A program made the position numbers and the translations under genes. A stretch of 64,000 nt of DNA from an uncultured Pelagibacteraceae bacterium (lineage in GTDB: Bacteria > Pseudomonadota > Alphaproteobacteria > Pelagibacterales > Pelagibacteraceae). This document shows, in pieces, positions 25,978 through 33,780 of this stretch (position 1 is the first letter of the stretch; each line of letters opens with the position of its first letter). The notes under the pieces are model-generated. The model ran no database searches. It was not told the origin of the DNA and worked only from the letters and a program-made list of their open reading frames with translations. The stretch covers positions 273,779 to 337,778 of the forward strand of contig CACEHR010000001.1 in the NCBI GenBank assembly GCA_902559395.1. Direction: 5' to 3'.

Positions 25978-27279
25978 ATGACTAAAATAATAAAAAAAAT
26001 ATCAGCACCGCTTCTTAGTTTAATATTTTTATTAAACATGAGTAGTGCCGGTATGGCAGAGACAACTGTCTCTGGAGAAGTTCAAGCGATATTTAACTCG
26101 CTTCTATTTTTAATTTGTGGTTTCCTTGTCATGTTCATGGCAGCAGGTTTTGCGATGCTAGAATCTGGTATGGTAACTTCAAAAAGTGTATCAGTAATTT
26201 GTGCTAAAAATATAGGTCTATATTCAATTGCCGGAATTATGTTTTGGCTTTTTGGTTATAATTTAGCTTATGGAATTCCTGAAGGAGGATACATTGGAAC
26301 ATTTACACCTTGGTCAGATGCAAGTGCAGTTGACACAGGTTATGCTGATGGATCAGACTGGTTCTTCCAAATGGTATTCTGTGCAACAACAGTTTCAATT
26401 TGTTCAGGTGCTATGGCTGAAAGAATTAAGCTATGGCCGTTTTTCTTATTTGCAGCTATTTTAGCTGGAGTAATTTATCCAATCGTTATGGGTTGGCAAT
26501 GGGGTGGAGGCTGGTTAGCAGAACTAGGCTTCTCTGATTTTGCTGGTTCAACATTAGTACACTCAACAGGTGGTGCAGCTGCTTTGGCAGGTATCATGTT
26601 GTTAGGTGCTAGATATGGAAGATTTGATAGCAAAGGTGAAGCGAAAGCAATTAAACCTTTTGCTGCTTCTTCAATTCCATTAGTAACTGTTGGAGTATTT
26701 ATATTATGGTTAGGTTGGTTTGGATTCAACGGTGGATCTCAACTAGCTATTGGAACATTTGATGATGCAGTTGCTGTATCAAGCATATTTATTAATACTA
26801 ATCTTGCTGCTTGTGGTGGTGTTATGGCTGCTGCAATAATCACAAGATTAATGTTTGGTAAGACAGATGTAATTCAAATGTTAAATGGAGCAATTGGTGG
26901 TCTTGTAGCTGTTACAGCTGAACCATTAGCACCATCACCTTTAGCAGCAATTTTCATTGGGGCTGTAGGTGGATTGATCGTAGTGTTCGGAACTAAGTTA
27001 TTATTCAGTTTCAAACTTGACGATGTTGTAGGTGCAATTCCAGCTCACATGTTTGCTGGTATTTGGGGAACATTAGCAGTGCCATTAACAAACGCTGATG
27101 CATCGTTTAGTGCACAATTAATTGGTGTACTTTCAATTAACATTTTTGTGTTTGCTGTGTCCTATATAATTTGGTCAATAATGAAGGCTACGTTTGGAAT
27201 TAGATTAAGTAAAGAAGCTGAAACTAAAGGTACTGACGTTACAGAAACAGGAGTAATAGCATACGCAATACGTGACTAA
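25978..27279 (+). CDS. amtB: Ammonium transporter (Amt family), copy 1
   Basis: 433 residues: signal-like N-terminus, then about 11 membrane helices. The twin histidines of the Amt pore are visible in AGSTLVHSTGGAAALAG near residue 200 and GAIPAHMFAGIWGTL near 350; the gate phenylalanines are probably in the surrounding helices. AMAERIKLWPFFLF and MGWQWGGGWLAELGFSDFAG are family blocks. It imports ammonium/ammonia across the inner membrane. A close paralogue follows at 27511. No glnK/PII gene lies next to either copy, in line with the PII-independent nitrogen response reported for Pelagibacter. A structured leader precedes it and two hairpins follow. Confidence 0.95.
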   Translation: MTKIIKKISAPLLSLIFLLNMSSAGMAETTVSGEVQAIFNSLLFLICGFLVMFMAAGFAMLESGMVTSKSVSVICAKNIGLYSIAGIMFWLFGYNLAYGIPEGGYIGTFTPWSDASAVDTGYADGSDWFFQMVFCATTVSICSGAMAERIKLWPFFLFAAILAGVIYPIVMGWQWGGGWLAELGFSDFAGSTLVHSTGGAAALAGIMLLGARYGRFDSKGEAKAIKPFAASSIPLVTVGVFILWLGWFGFNGGSQLAIGTFDDAVAVSSIFINTNLAACGGVMAAAIITRLMFGKTDVIQMLNGAIGGLVAVTAEPLAPSPLAAIFIGAVGGLIVVFGTKLLFSFKLDDVVGAIPAHMFAGIWGTLAVPLTNADASFSAQLIGVLSINIFVFAVSYIIWSIMKATFGIRLSKEAETKGTDVTETGVIAYAIRD

Positions 27280-27297
27280 TTGCATGCAATGCAATAT

Positions 27298-27342
27298 AGA
27301 GGCTCTTCGATCTCCATGTCGTTATCTCATTGAAGAGCCTCT
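27298..27342 (+). repeat. Hairpin downstream of first amt
   Basis: An 11-bp perfect inverted repeat, AGAGGCTCTTC (27298-27308) and GAAGAGCCTCT (27332-27342), with a 23-base loop; it is followed by GTAAAAAAAG, without a T-tract. It may protect the 3' end of the mRNA or act as the minus-strand counterpart; the real terminator is the next hairpin. Confidence 0.6.
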
Positions 27343-27387
27343 GTAAAAAAAGAATTAACTAAAATCTCTCTCTCTAGTTAGTTAAGC

Positions 27388-27417
27388 AAAGGCCTCAGAA
27401 ATGGGGCCTTTTTATTT
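27388..27417 (+). terminator. Rho-independent terminator of amt copy 1
   Basis: Stem AAAGGCCTC (27388-27396) with GGGGCCTTT (27403-27411), loop of six bases, then TTATTTT. It closely resembles the terminator after copy 2, with a shared AGAAAT loop and GGGGCCTTTTT end. Confidence 0.85.
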
Positions 27418-27510
27418 TACACATGCTTAAATAGCATAACTCTTTTGACCTATGAGCAATTCTTTATTTCAAATATTTTTATAAAAGACACCCCTTAACA
27501 AGGAGAGATA

Positions 27511-28803
27511 ATGACTCATATTCTAAAAACTTTTATTGTAAGTTTAATAACTTTATTAAGCTTATCTAACTTTGCTTCAGCAGAAACAACAATGTCAGCT
27601 GAAGGACAATATATTTTTAATTCACTTGGATTTTATCTAGGTGGAGTATTAGTTGCTTTTATGGCCGCAGGTTTCTGTATGCTTGAAAGTGGATTAGTAA
27701 CTACAAAAAGTGTATCAACAATTGCAGCCAAAAATATTGGTAAATTTGCAATTTGTTCATTAATATTTTTTCTATGTGGCTATAATTTAGCTTACGGTAT
27801 TCCTGAAGGTGGTTTTATAGGATCTTTCTCTATGTGGAGCGATTCTTCTGAACTAGCTACTGGTTACTCAGATTATTCCGATTGGTTCTTTCAAACAATG
27901 TTTGTTTGTGCAACTGCTTCTATTGTTTCTGGAGCAGTAGCTGAAAGAATTAAAATCTGGCCATTCTTTATTTTTGCTGCAATTATGGCTGGAGTAATTT
28001 ATCCAATTTCTATGGGTTGGCAGTGGGGTGGAGGCTGGTTAGCAACTTCAGGCTTTTCAGACTTTGCTGGCTCAACTCTAGTTCATGCATGTGGTGGTGC
28101 TGCTGCTTTAGCAGGGGTTATAGTATTAGGTGCAAGAGAAGGAAGATTCTCAAAATCAGGTGAAACTAAATCATTAGTTCCATTTGCTGCATCATCAATT
28201 CCTTTAGTGACGCTTGGAACATTTTTACTTTGGTTTGGTTGGTTTGGTTTTAACGGCTTTAGCCAATTAGCTATGGGTACTTTTGATGATGTTAATGCAA
28301 TTAGTAAAATTGCAGTGAACACTCATTTAGCAGGTGCCGCTGGTACAGTTGCCGCCGCTGTGGTCACAAGATTACTTGGTGGAAAAACTGATATCGTTAT
28401 GATGTTAAATGGTGCATTAGCTGGATTAGTTGCAATCACAGCTGAACCTTTAACCCCAAGTCCTGTATTAGCAATTGTAATTGGAGCTATTGGATCATTA
28501 ATTATGTACTTTGGTACAAAATTTTTAGAAAGTAAAAAAATTGATGATGTAGTAGGTGCAATCCCCGTTCATATGTTTGCAGGTATATTTGGAACTTTAG
28601 TTGTACCAATAAGCAATCCAGATACAAATTTTGGAACTCAGCTAACAGGTGTAATTGCAGTATGTTTATTTAGTTTCATACTTTCTTACATAACTTTTAG
28701 AGTTCTTAAACAAACTATTGGTCTTAGAATTAGTGCCCAAGCAGAAAAACTTGGAACTGATGTTGCGGAAGTTGGAGTTAAAGCTTACGCAATAAGAGAC
28801 TAA
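27511..28803 (+). CDS. Ammonium transporter (Amt family), copy 2
   Basis: 430 residues with the same layout as copy 1 and close sequence similarity along its length (for example YNLAYGIPEGGFIG, SDWFFQTMF, MGWQWGGGWLATSGFSDFAG and VGAIPVHMFAGIFGTLVVP). The pore histidines are kept (GSTLVHACGGAAALAG and IPVHMFAG). The N-terminal segment is a signal peptide ending in NFASAE. A GGAGAG ribosome site lies 6 bases before the ATG. Its 231-base upstream gap and the terminator before it show independent transcription. It is probably the result of an old tandem duplication; division of labour by affinity or regulation is an inference. Confidence 0.94.
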   Translation: MTHILKTFIVSLITLLSLSNFASAETTMSAEGQYIFNSLGFYLGGVLVAFMAAGFCMLESGLVTTKSVSTIAAKNIGKFAICSLIFFLCGYNLAYGIPEGGFIGSFSMWSDSSELATGYSDYSDWFFQTMFVCATASIVSGAVAERIKIWPFFIFAAIMAGVIYPISMGWQWGGGWLATSGFSDFAGSTLVHACGGAAALAGVIVLGAREGRFSKSGETKSLVPFAASSIPLVTLGTFLLWFGWFGFNGFSQLAMGTFDDVNAISKIAVNTHLAGAAGTVAAAVVTRLLGGKTDIVMMLNGALAGLVAITAEPLTPSPVLAIVIGAIGSLIMYFGTKFLESKKIDDVVGAIPVHMFAGIFGTLVVPISNPDTNFGTQLTGVIAVCLFSFILSYITFRVLKQTIGLRISAQAEKLGTDVAEVGVKAYAIRD

Positions 28804-28823
28804 AATATCTCTCTATAATATAT

Positions 28824-28862
28824 AAAGGCTCCTTAGAAATAAGGGGCCTTTTTTATTTTTTT
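28824..28862. terminator. Rho-independent terminator of amt copy 2, possibly bidirectional
   Basis: A 12-bp stem, AAAGGCTCCTTA (28824-28835) with TAAGGGGCCTTT (28840-28851), tetraloop GAAA, followed by TTTTATTTTTTTAC. One G-T pair is the only mismatch. The last bases overlap the end of the convergent bcp gene, for which it could also serve as a partial terminator. Confidence 0.88.
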
Positions 28863-29323
28863 ACAATACTTTGAAGAGTTTCTAATACTTCTTTCGCGTG
28901 GTCTTTTACTTTAACATTATCCCAAACCTTAAGTATTTTACCTTTTTTATCGATTAAATAGGTCGATCGAATTATCCCCATAAATTCACGGCCCATAAAT
29001 TTTTTCTTACCCCAAACTTTATACTTTTTAAGAACATTTATTTCTTCGTCAGCGAGTAAGTCAAATTTGATTTTATATTTATCTCTAAATTTATCATGAC
29101 TTTTTAAACTATCTTTTGAAACTCCATATACTTCACAGTCTAACTTTTTAAATTTAGATAGAAGTTTATTAAAATCATTAGTTTCAATAGTACACCCGGG
29201 AGTGTCATCTTTTGGATAGAAGTACAAAACAACATATTTTCCAATTGAGTCCTTTAAAGAATATTTATTATTTGTTGTTGATGGAACCACAAATGCTGGA
29301 GCTTTAGAGTTAATTTTTAACAT
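28853..29323 (-). CDS. bcp: Peroxiredoxin, Bcp/PrxQ type
   Basis: 156 residues. The peroxidatic cysteine lies in YPKDDTPGCTIETNDFN near residue 45, preceded by VVLYFYPKDDTPG, the Bcp signature. A resolving cysteine could be in LDCEVYGVSKDS near residue 65. The DGRVLKVWDNVKVKDHAKEVLETL end is typical. It reduces hydrogen peroxide and organic peroxides using thioredoxin in the cytoplasm. It converges with the second amt gene across a bidirectional terminator and is divergent from the rhodanese gene (46-base gap with facing promoters). Confidence 0.93.
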   Translation of the reverse strand: MLKINSKAPAFVVPSTTNNKYSLKDSIGKYVVLYFYPKDDTPGCTIETNDFNKLLSKFKKLDCEVYGVSKDSLKSHDKFRDKYKIKFDLLADEEINVLKKYKVWGKKKFMGREFMGIIRSTYLIDKKGKILKVWDNVKVKDHAKEVLETLQSIVKK

Positions 29324-29369
29324 AATTTTATAGCAATATAATCTTTTTAAGGTAATTTAAAATAAAATT

Positions 29370-29753
29370 ATGAGCATTAAAACAATTCAAAATTTAGTTT
29401 CTGAGGCTATGAGTGAAATTAAAACAATTGATGCTGATCAAGCTTATCAAATGGTCCAAGATAAAAATTGTAATCTAATCGATATAAGAGAAAGTAATGA
29501 ACTAGAAAATACTGGAAGCGTTGAAGGAGCAAATCATATTCCAAGAGGAATGCTTGAAGTATATCTAGATCCTAACAGCCCAATATTTCAAAATGGAAAA
29601 ATAGACCAAAATAAAGAATTTGTTTTATTTTGTGCAGGAGGTGTAAGATCAGCTTTAGCTGTAAAATCTTTAAAAGATATGGGATATCAAAAAGTATCAC
29701 ACATTGATGGTGGGTTTGGCTCTATAGCTAGTAGCAAATTTAAAATAATTTAA
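29370..29753 (+). CDS. Single-domain rhodanese-like protein
   Basis: 127 residues. The domain is complete: NLIDIRESNELENTGSVEGANHIPRGMLEVYLDP, then the active-site loop FCAGGVRSALAV with the sulfur-carrying cysteine near residue 92, and VSHIDGGFGS. It probably transfers sulfane sulfur to cyanide or protein thiols. Position beside Bcp suggests oxidative or sulfur stress, but this is only context. The stop overlaps that of the convergent isomerase-like gene by 4 bases. Confidence 0.92.
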   Translation: MSIKTIQNLVSEAMSEIKTIDADQAYQMVQDKNCNLIDIRESNELENTGSVEGANHIPRGMLEVYLDPNSPIFQNGKIDQNKEFVLFCAGGVRSALAVKSLKDMGYQKVSHIDGGFGSIASSKFKII

Positions 29754-30328
29754 TTAGTACTAAACTCTTCTAAAGCATATTCAAGTCTATCTTGTCCCCA
29801 AAAAATTTTATTATTTACTATAAAGGTTGGGGTTCCAAAAACTTCTTTTTGAAAAGCATCAGTAGTTAATTGAATTAATTTATCTTTAACTGATTGTTCT
29901 TTTATAGATTGAAAAAATTCTTCAATATCAATATTTAAATCTCTTATTAATTTAGACATATTCTCAACATTTGATAAGTCATAATTATCTTTCCAATAAG
30001 CATCAAAAAAACAATTCAAGTAATCGTTTTGCTTATCTTTACTAACACTAATATATCCCCTCATTATATTTAAAGAATTTATTGGAAAATTTGAATTCCA
30101 TTTGAATTCAATATTATTTTTTTCAGATACTAAATTGCAATCGTTTATATTATTTTTCAGTTTGTATTTATTAAATGCAGGAGAATCAATTCCAGCTAGC
30201 TTGTGAAGACCTCCTAAATAAATTGGTTTGTAATTAAATATGATATTTTTATGTTTAAGAATTTTTTTGTGCGCGATGTATGCATATGGGCTAATTATAT
30301 CGAAATAAAAATCTATATGATTACTCAT
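29750..30328 (-). CDS. DSBA/kappa-GST family protein, 2-hydroxychromene-2-carboxylate isomerase-like
   Basis: 192 residues, thioredoxin fold with helical insert. HIDFYFDIISPYAYIAHKKI places a serine where thiol enzymes have cysteine, as in HCCA isomerase (NahD) and kappa-class GST. NSLNIMRGYISV (residues about 82) and FGTPTFIVNNKIFWGQDRLEYALEEF near the C-terminus are further family blocks, including the cis-proline GTPTF. A glutathione-dependent isomerase or transferase is likely; aromatic degradation is not otherwise seen, so the natural substrate is unknown. It overlaps the ABA4-like gene by 8 bases. Confidence 0.85.
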   Translation of the reverse strand: MSNHIDFYFDIISPYAYIAHKKILKHKNIIFNYKPIYLGGLHKLAGIDSPAFNKYKLKNNINDCNLVSEKNNIEFKWNSNFPINSLNIMRGYISVSKDKQNDYLNCFFDAYWKDNYDLSNVENMSKLIRDLNIDIEEFFQSIKEQSVKDKLIQLTTDAFQKEVFGTPTFIVNNKIFWGQDRLEYALEEFSTN

Positions 30329-30794
30329 ATAAACTAATTCTTTTTGCGTAAAAGATTCTAATTATCCAATAAAAAAATAGACCTATAGGACCAGTTAAAT
30401 AAGTCATAATTAATGGCACAGCCATCAAAACTTTATTTATAAAAAACTTTTGAGAGTCTTTAACAATCCAGCCACCGATAAATAAGTTTATTGCTATAAA
30501 ATGAGTCCAAAATATCATTATGTACAAATGGTCTTCAAACAATCTAGATAACTCACTTAGACCTAAGTAAAGAGAGAAATTTCCATCAAAATCGTAACCA
30601 ATTAAATAAGACTTATATAAAATGAAGATATAAACACCACTTAATATAAAAAAGGGAAAAATTGATGTTACAAAAATTCTACTTAAATGTGATTGAGGAA
30701 ACACTATCAAGATAAACCAAAAAGGTAGAACACCAAGGTTGATCCACATGTAAAGTGTCTCAATTGTAAAATAAGTATAAATTTGTTCAATCAT
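30321..30794 (-). CDS. ABA4-like (DUF4281) integral membrane protein
   Basis: 157 residues, four predicted helices. Blocks shared with the ABA4/neoxanthin-synthase-like family include NLGVLPFWFILIVFP near residue 20, the central WTHFIAINLFIGGWIVKD near 100 and LMAVPLIMTYLTGPIGLFFYWIIRIFYA near 125. Plant ABA4 acts on carotenoids; bacterial members have no settled role. In a SAR11-type cell that may carry retinal proteins, a carotenoid or isoprenoid link is conceivable but unproven. It starts 26 bases from the divergent recX gene. Confidence 0.75.
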   Translation of the reverse strand: MIEQIYTYFTIETLYMWINLGVLPFWFILIVFPQSHLSRIFVTSIFPFFILSGVYIFILYKSYLIGYDFDGNFSLYLGLSELSRLFEDHLYIMIFWTHFIAINLFIGGWIVKDSQKFFINKVLMAVPLIMTYLTGPIGLFFYWIIRIFYAKRISLYE

Positions 30795-30820
30795 TTAGAT
30801 ATATTATATTAAATCTAACA

Positions 30821-31384
30821 ATGATTCCTATAAGAAATAGAAAAAAAACGCTTCAAGTAACTGTTGATGAGATGCGTAATTTTGCCTTTGCTTATGTTGA
30901 AAAGTATGCTCCTTCAAAACAACAACTCAAAACTTATTTATTAAAAAAATACATGAAACTATCAGCGTCTGATGTAAGAAAAAAAGATGTAAATAAATTG
31001 ATTGATATTGTTTTGTCCGATCTAGAAAAAAATAAATTTATAAATGATCAATTTTATTCTGAAAGCAAAGCTAAAAGCATGATTCAAAGAGGTAACTCAC
31101 TAAATAAGATTAGAAATTATTTAATTGGAAAAGGAATTAACGAAACATTTATTAAAGATACAGTCGATAAAATAAAAGAAGATAATTCTGATCAGGATTT
31201 TTTTTCAGCAGTAAAATTATGTAAAAAGAAAAGAATTGGTCCTGCTAGAGCAGAGGATAATAGAACTTTGTTTTATAAGAAAGATATATCTCTGCTTGCA
31301 AGAAATGGTTTTGATTTTGAAACATCAAAAAAAGTAATGGATATAGAAAAAGATGAATATCTAAAAATAATAAATCTACTTTGA
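30821..31384 (+). CDS. recX: Regulatory protein RecX
   Basis: 187 residues rich in Lys/Asn. Helical repeats of the RecX type: AFAYVEKYAPSKQQLKTYLLKKYMK, KLIDIVLSDLEKNKFINDQFYSESKAKSMIQRGNSLNKIRNYLIGKGINETFI (the Y-A-x-x-x-x-R-G-x-x-x-I pattern) and a C-terminal LLARNGFDFETSKKVMDIE. RecX binds RecA filaments and moderates recombination. It is at some distance from recA, which is not in this window. Its end overlaps the small membrane-protein gene on the other strand by 9 bases. Confidence 0.85.
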   Translation: MIPIRNRKKTLQVTVDEMRNFAFAYVEKYAPSKQQLKTYLLKKYMKLSASDVRKKDVNKLIDIVLSDLEKNKFINDQFYSESKAKSMIQRGNSLNKIRNYLIGKGINETFIKDTVDKIKEDNSDQDFFSAVKLCKKKRIGPARAEDNRTLFYKKDISLLARNGFDFETSKKVMDIEKDEYLKIINLL

Positions 31385-31519
31385 CTTTTTATCTTTTTCT
31401 TCTTTTACAAGCAGATTTATTTTATTTCTTATGTAATTTTTTACAAAAACAAATACTAATAATCCAAAAATTGAAACAGAAACAATAATTATTAGTATTA
31501 TTCTTAATTGTTCATCCAT
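31376..31519 (-). CDS. Small single-helix membrane protein
   Basis: 47 residues: short acidic start MDEQLR, a helix (IILIIIVSVSIFGLLVFVFV) and a basic tail KNYIRNKINLLVKEEKDKKSK. Its ATG overlaps the CysQ stop codon (TAATG), so it should be translated by reinitiation in that operon. No family recognised. It ends 9 bases inside the convergent recX gene. Confidence 0.6.
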   Translation of the reverse strand: MDEQLRIILIIIVSVSIFGLLVFVFVKNYIRNKINLLVKEEKDKKSK

Positions 31520-32289
31520 TATAAAATATTTTTATTTTTCAAAATTATACTTGGATTTTTTAAATCTTTTTTACCATACAAAATTTCATTTCCTTCAAAG
31601 TCACTTACAGTTCCACCCGCATGTTCTAAAATTGCATGACCAGCTGCTATATCCCACTCATATGCCCTAGGTTCAGCAACATAACCATCATATTCACCAG
31701 CAGCAACGACACAGAATTTCAAAGAACTTTTCATTCTAATATTTTCTTTTACCCCTAAATCATCATAAATTTTTTGAATTTCAGGTTTTATTTTAGTTGA
31801 GTATGAAATAAATTTTAAATTTTCTGATTTCTTGACAGGTAAATTGCTTAAGTTTGTTTTTTTACCGTTGCTAAGCTCAAAAGCATTATTTTTTTCAAAT
31901 GAGTAAAACATCCTTTTTTTTGCTGGAGCATTAATTAATCCAGCAACAGGTCTATTATTAATAATCAAACCAGCATTAATGGTAAATTCTTCTAAATTGT
32001 TAATATAATCATATGTTCCATCAATAGGATCAACCAGCCAGAAATCTTTTAAATTTAGGTTATCTTTATTTTCAGAGGTCTCTTCTGAAATGATAGGTAA
32101 ATTTGGAGTAACCTCAGAAATTTTTTTTGATATAAATTTATTTACTTCTAAATCACCATTACTTACCGGTGTATTGTCTGATTTTATTTTTTTTTCCAAA
32201 CCTTTTTCTCTTAATTGAATAGCTAAATCTCCAGCCTCTAAAAAATTATCAATTAATTTTTCAACAATCTCTTTTAAGTTTAACTTCAT
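31519..32289 (-). CDS. cysQ: 3'(2'),5'-bisphosphate nucleotidase CysQ / inositol monophosphatase family
   Basis: 256 residues. Metal-binding blocks of the Li-sensitive phosphatase family: SDNTPVSNGDLEVN near residue 37, ISEETSE near 67, DPIDGTYDYIN near 88 and EWDIAAGHAILEHAGG near 212. The DPIDGTxxFI/YI reading and the overall length fit CysQ, which removes the toxic by-product PAP from sulfate assimilation, better than SuhB. It sits between a DUF3553 protein and a small membrane protein, with overlapping start/stop codons on both sides (ATGA and TAATG). Confidence 0.88.
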   Translation of the reverse strand: MKLNLKEIVEKLIDNFLEAGDLAIQLREKGLEKKIKSDNTPVSNGDLEVNKFISKKISEVTPNLPIISEETSENKDNLNLKDFWLVDPIDGTYDYINNLEEFTINAGLIINNRPVAGLINAPAKKRMFYSFEKNNAFELSNGKKTNLSNLPVKKSENLKFISYSTKIKPEIQKIYDDLGVKENIRMKSSLKFCVVAAGEYDGYVAEPRAYEWDIAAGHAILEHAGGTVSDFEGNEILYGKKDLKNPSIILKNKNIL

Positions 32290-32456
32290 TTTCCTAGTTT
32301 TTTTAATTCAACGTTTTTTGCATTAATTACTTTTTTTCCAACATTTTCAAAATTAACTGTCACTTTATCGTTAATTATAGATTGCACCTGCCCAATTCCC
32401 CATTCTTTTTTTTGCGGATTAGTGACTTTGTCACCTGGTTCATAATCTAAAATCAT
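32286..32456 (-). CDS. DUF3553 domain protein
   Basis: 56 residues, shorter than usual gene-calling limits. The sequence [23 protein letters not shown]...[13 protein letters not shown] reads as the complete DUF3553 domain, a small beta-barrel found alone or at the ends of UvrD-type helicases. A role in nucleic-acid binding is suspected from that association. It begins the minus-strand operon upstream of cysQ; its stop overlaps the cysQ start (ATGA). It is divergent from mnmA, 41 bases away. Confidence 0.8.
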   Translation of the reverse strand: MILDYEPGDKVTNPQKKEWGIGQVQSIINDKVTVNFENVGKKVINAKNVELKKLGK

Positions 32457-32497
32457 TTAATTTAACTTATATTGTAAATAAGTATAAATACCACCTT

Positions 32498-33616
32498 ATG
32501 AATAAAGATTTAAATTCTATTGGATTAGATAAAAAACCCTCAGATACTACTATTGTTGTCGCAATGTCGGGTGGAGTAGACTCTTCTACTGTAGCAGGCA
32601 TCATGAAAAAAGAAGGTTACAATGTAATTGGTATAACACTAAAACTTTATGACGATGGTAAAGAAGTAGCTGCATCAAAACAATGTTGTTCAGGTCAAGA
32701 CATAATGGACGCTAAACGTGTTGCGCATAAGTTAGGTATAGAGCATAAAATTTTATATTATCAAGACAAGTTTAAGCAAGGTGTTATAGATAATTTTGTA
32801 GAGAGTTATTTAAAAGGTGAAACTCCAATTCCATGTGTTCAGTGTAATCAAACTGTTAAATTTAAAGACTTATTTGAAGTTTCAAAAGAACTCAAAGCTG
32901 ATGCATTAGTTACTGGCCATTATGTAAAAAGTATTACAGAAAATAAAACTACAAATATGTATAGAGCCATAGATGAAAATAGAGATCAAAGTTATTTTTT
33001 ATTCAATACAACTAGAGAGCAATTAGATTATTTAAGATTCCCCTTAGGTGGAATGTTAAAAGATAAAACTAGAGAAATTGCAAAAAATCTAGATTTAAAT
33101 GTTGCTGACAAACCCGATAGTCAAGATATCTGTTTTGTTCCAAATGGTGATTATGCATCAGTAATACAAAAGTTTAGACCAGACTCCTTTCAGAAAGGAA
33201 ATATAAAAAATTTGGATGGTGATGTAATTGGTGTTCATGATGGAATTATTAATTTTACAATTGGACAACGTAAAGGGATTAAAGTTTCAGATAAGGAAGC
33301 CCTTTACGTGTTAAAGATAAATTCTGATAAAAATGAAATAATAGTTGGGCCTAAAGAAAAACTTGGAAAAAAAACAATTTCTTTAAAAGAAATAAATTTA
33401 TTAACTAACAAAGAGGATTTAGATCGAAATCTATTTGTCAAAGTTAGATCTACCGGAAGTCTTCTAGAGGCAAAAGTTGATCTTACAGACAACAATAATG
33501 CTAAAGTTAATTTAGTAGTTCCAGAAGATGGCATTTCACCTGGTCAGGCATGTGTTTTTTATCGTAAAGACCAGTTTGGCCACAAAGTGCTTGGTGGTGG
33601 TTGGATTAAAGAATAG
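32498..33616 (+). CDS. mnmA: tRNA-specific 2-thiouridylase MnmA
   Basis: 372 residues. PP-loop SGGVDSS near residue 25, [14 protein letters not shown] with the catalytic CxxC near 115-120, and [17 protein letters not shown] near 205 with the second catalytic cysteine; the central tRNA-binding and C-terminal beta-barrel ([11 protein letters not shown]) are complete. It adds sulfur to U34 of Lys, Glu and Gln tRNAs in the cytoplasm. Neighbouring sulfur genes (cysQ, MetC-like) are on separate transcripts. A 27-codon basic ORF on the other strand lies directly downstream. Confidence 0.97.
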   Translation: MNKDLNSIGLDKKPSDTTIVVAMSGGVDSSTVAGIMKKEGYNVIGITLKLYDDGKEVAASKQCCSGQDIMDAKRVAHKLGIEHKILYYQDKFKQGVIDNFVESYLKGETPIPCVQCNQTVKFKDLFEVSKELKADALVTGHYVKSITENKTTNMYRAIDENRDQSYFLFNTTREQLDYLRFPLGGMLKDKTREIAKNLDLNVADKPDSQDICFVPNGDYASVIQKFRPDSFQKGNIKNLDGDVIGVHDGIINFTIGQRKGIKVSDKEALYVLKINSDKNEIIVGPKEKLGKKTISLKEINLLTNKEDLDRNLFVKVRSTGSLLEAKVDLTDNNNAKVNLVVPEDGISPGQACVFYRKDQFGHKVLGGGWIKE

Positions 33617-33624
33617 TAGAAGAA

Positions 33625-33708
33625 TTATTTCTTCTTATTTTTTCTTTTAGCTCTTCTTTTTTTAGACCCTTGTTTTCTTCGGCCTCTATGTTTCTTTGGG
33701 TAACTCAT
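33625..33708 (-). CDS. Very small, highly basic ORF
   Basis: 27 codons on the minus strand, MSYPKKHRGRRKQG... ending KRKNKKK, with about 17 Lys/Arg residues. An AGGAC-like ribosome site precedes the ATG at about 6 bases. Size and charge resemble a nucleic-acid-binding or ribosome-associated peptide. I do not recognise it. The AT-rich background of A-heavy codons lowers confidence, but the Arg codons and the good ribosome site speak for a real gene. It lies tail-to-tail with mnmA, 9 bases apart. Confidence 0.45.
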   Translation of the reverse strand: MSYPKKHRGRRKQGSKKRRAKRKNKKK

Positions 33709-33780
33709 TTAGTCCTATTTTAATTTTATTGACGTTTTTCATGGGATATAGCATTGTCTTAATAACATATCAAATTTATT

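Noticed and set aside
26475..26729. Antisense ORFs in both amt genes (also 28083-28322)
   Set aside because: Both arise at corresponding places opposite conserved Amt segments, so they mirror the coding sequence rather than encode proteins.
33709..33780. SAM-type riboswitch before the MetC-like gene
   Set aside because: I looked for a structured leader because SAR11 methionine genes can have one; the 72-base gap shows no recognisable SAM motif or stable stems.
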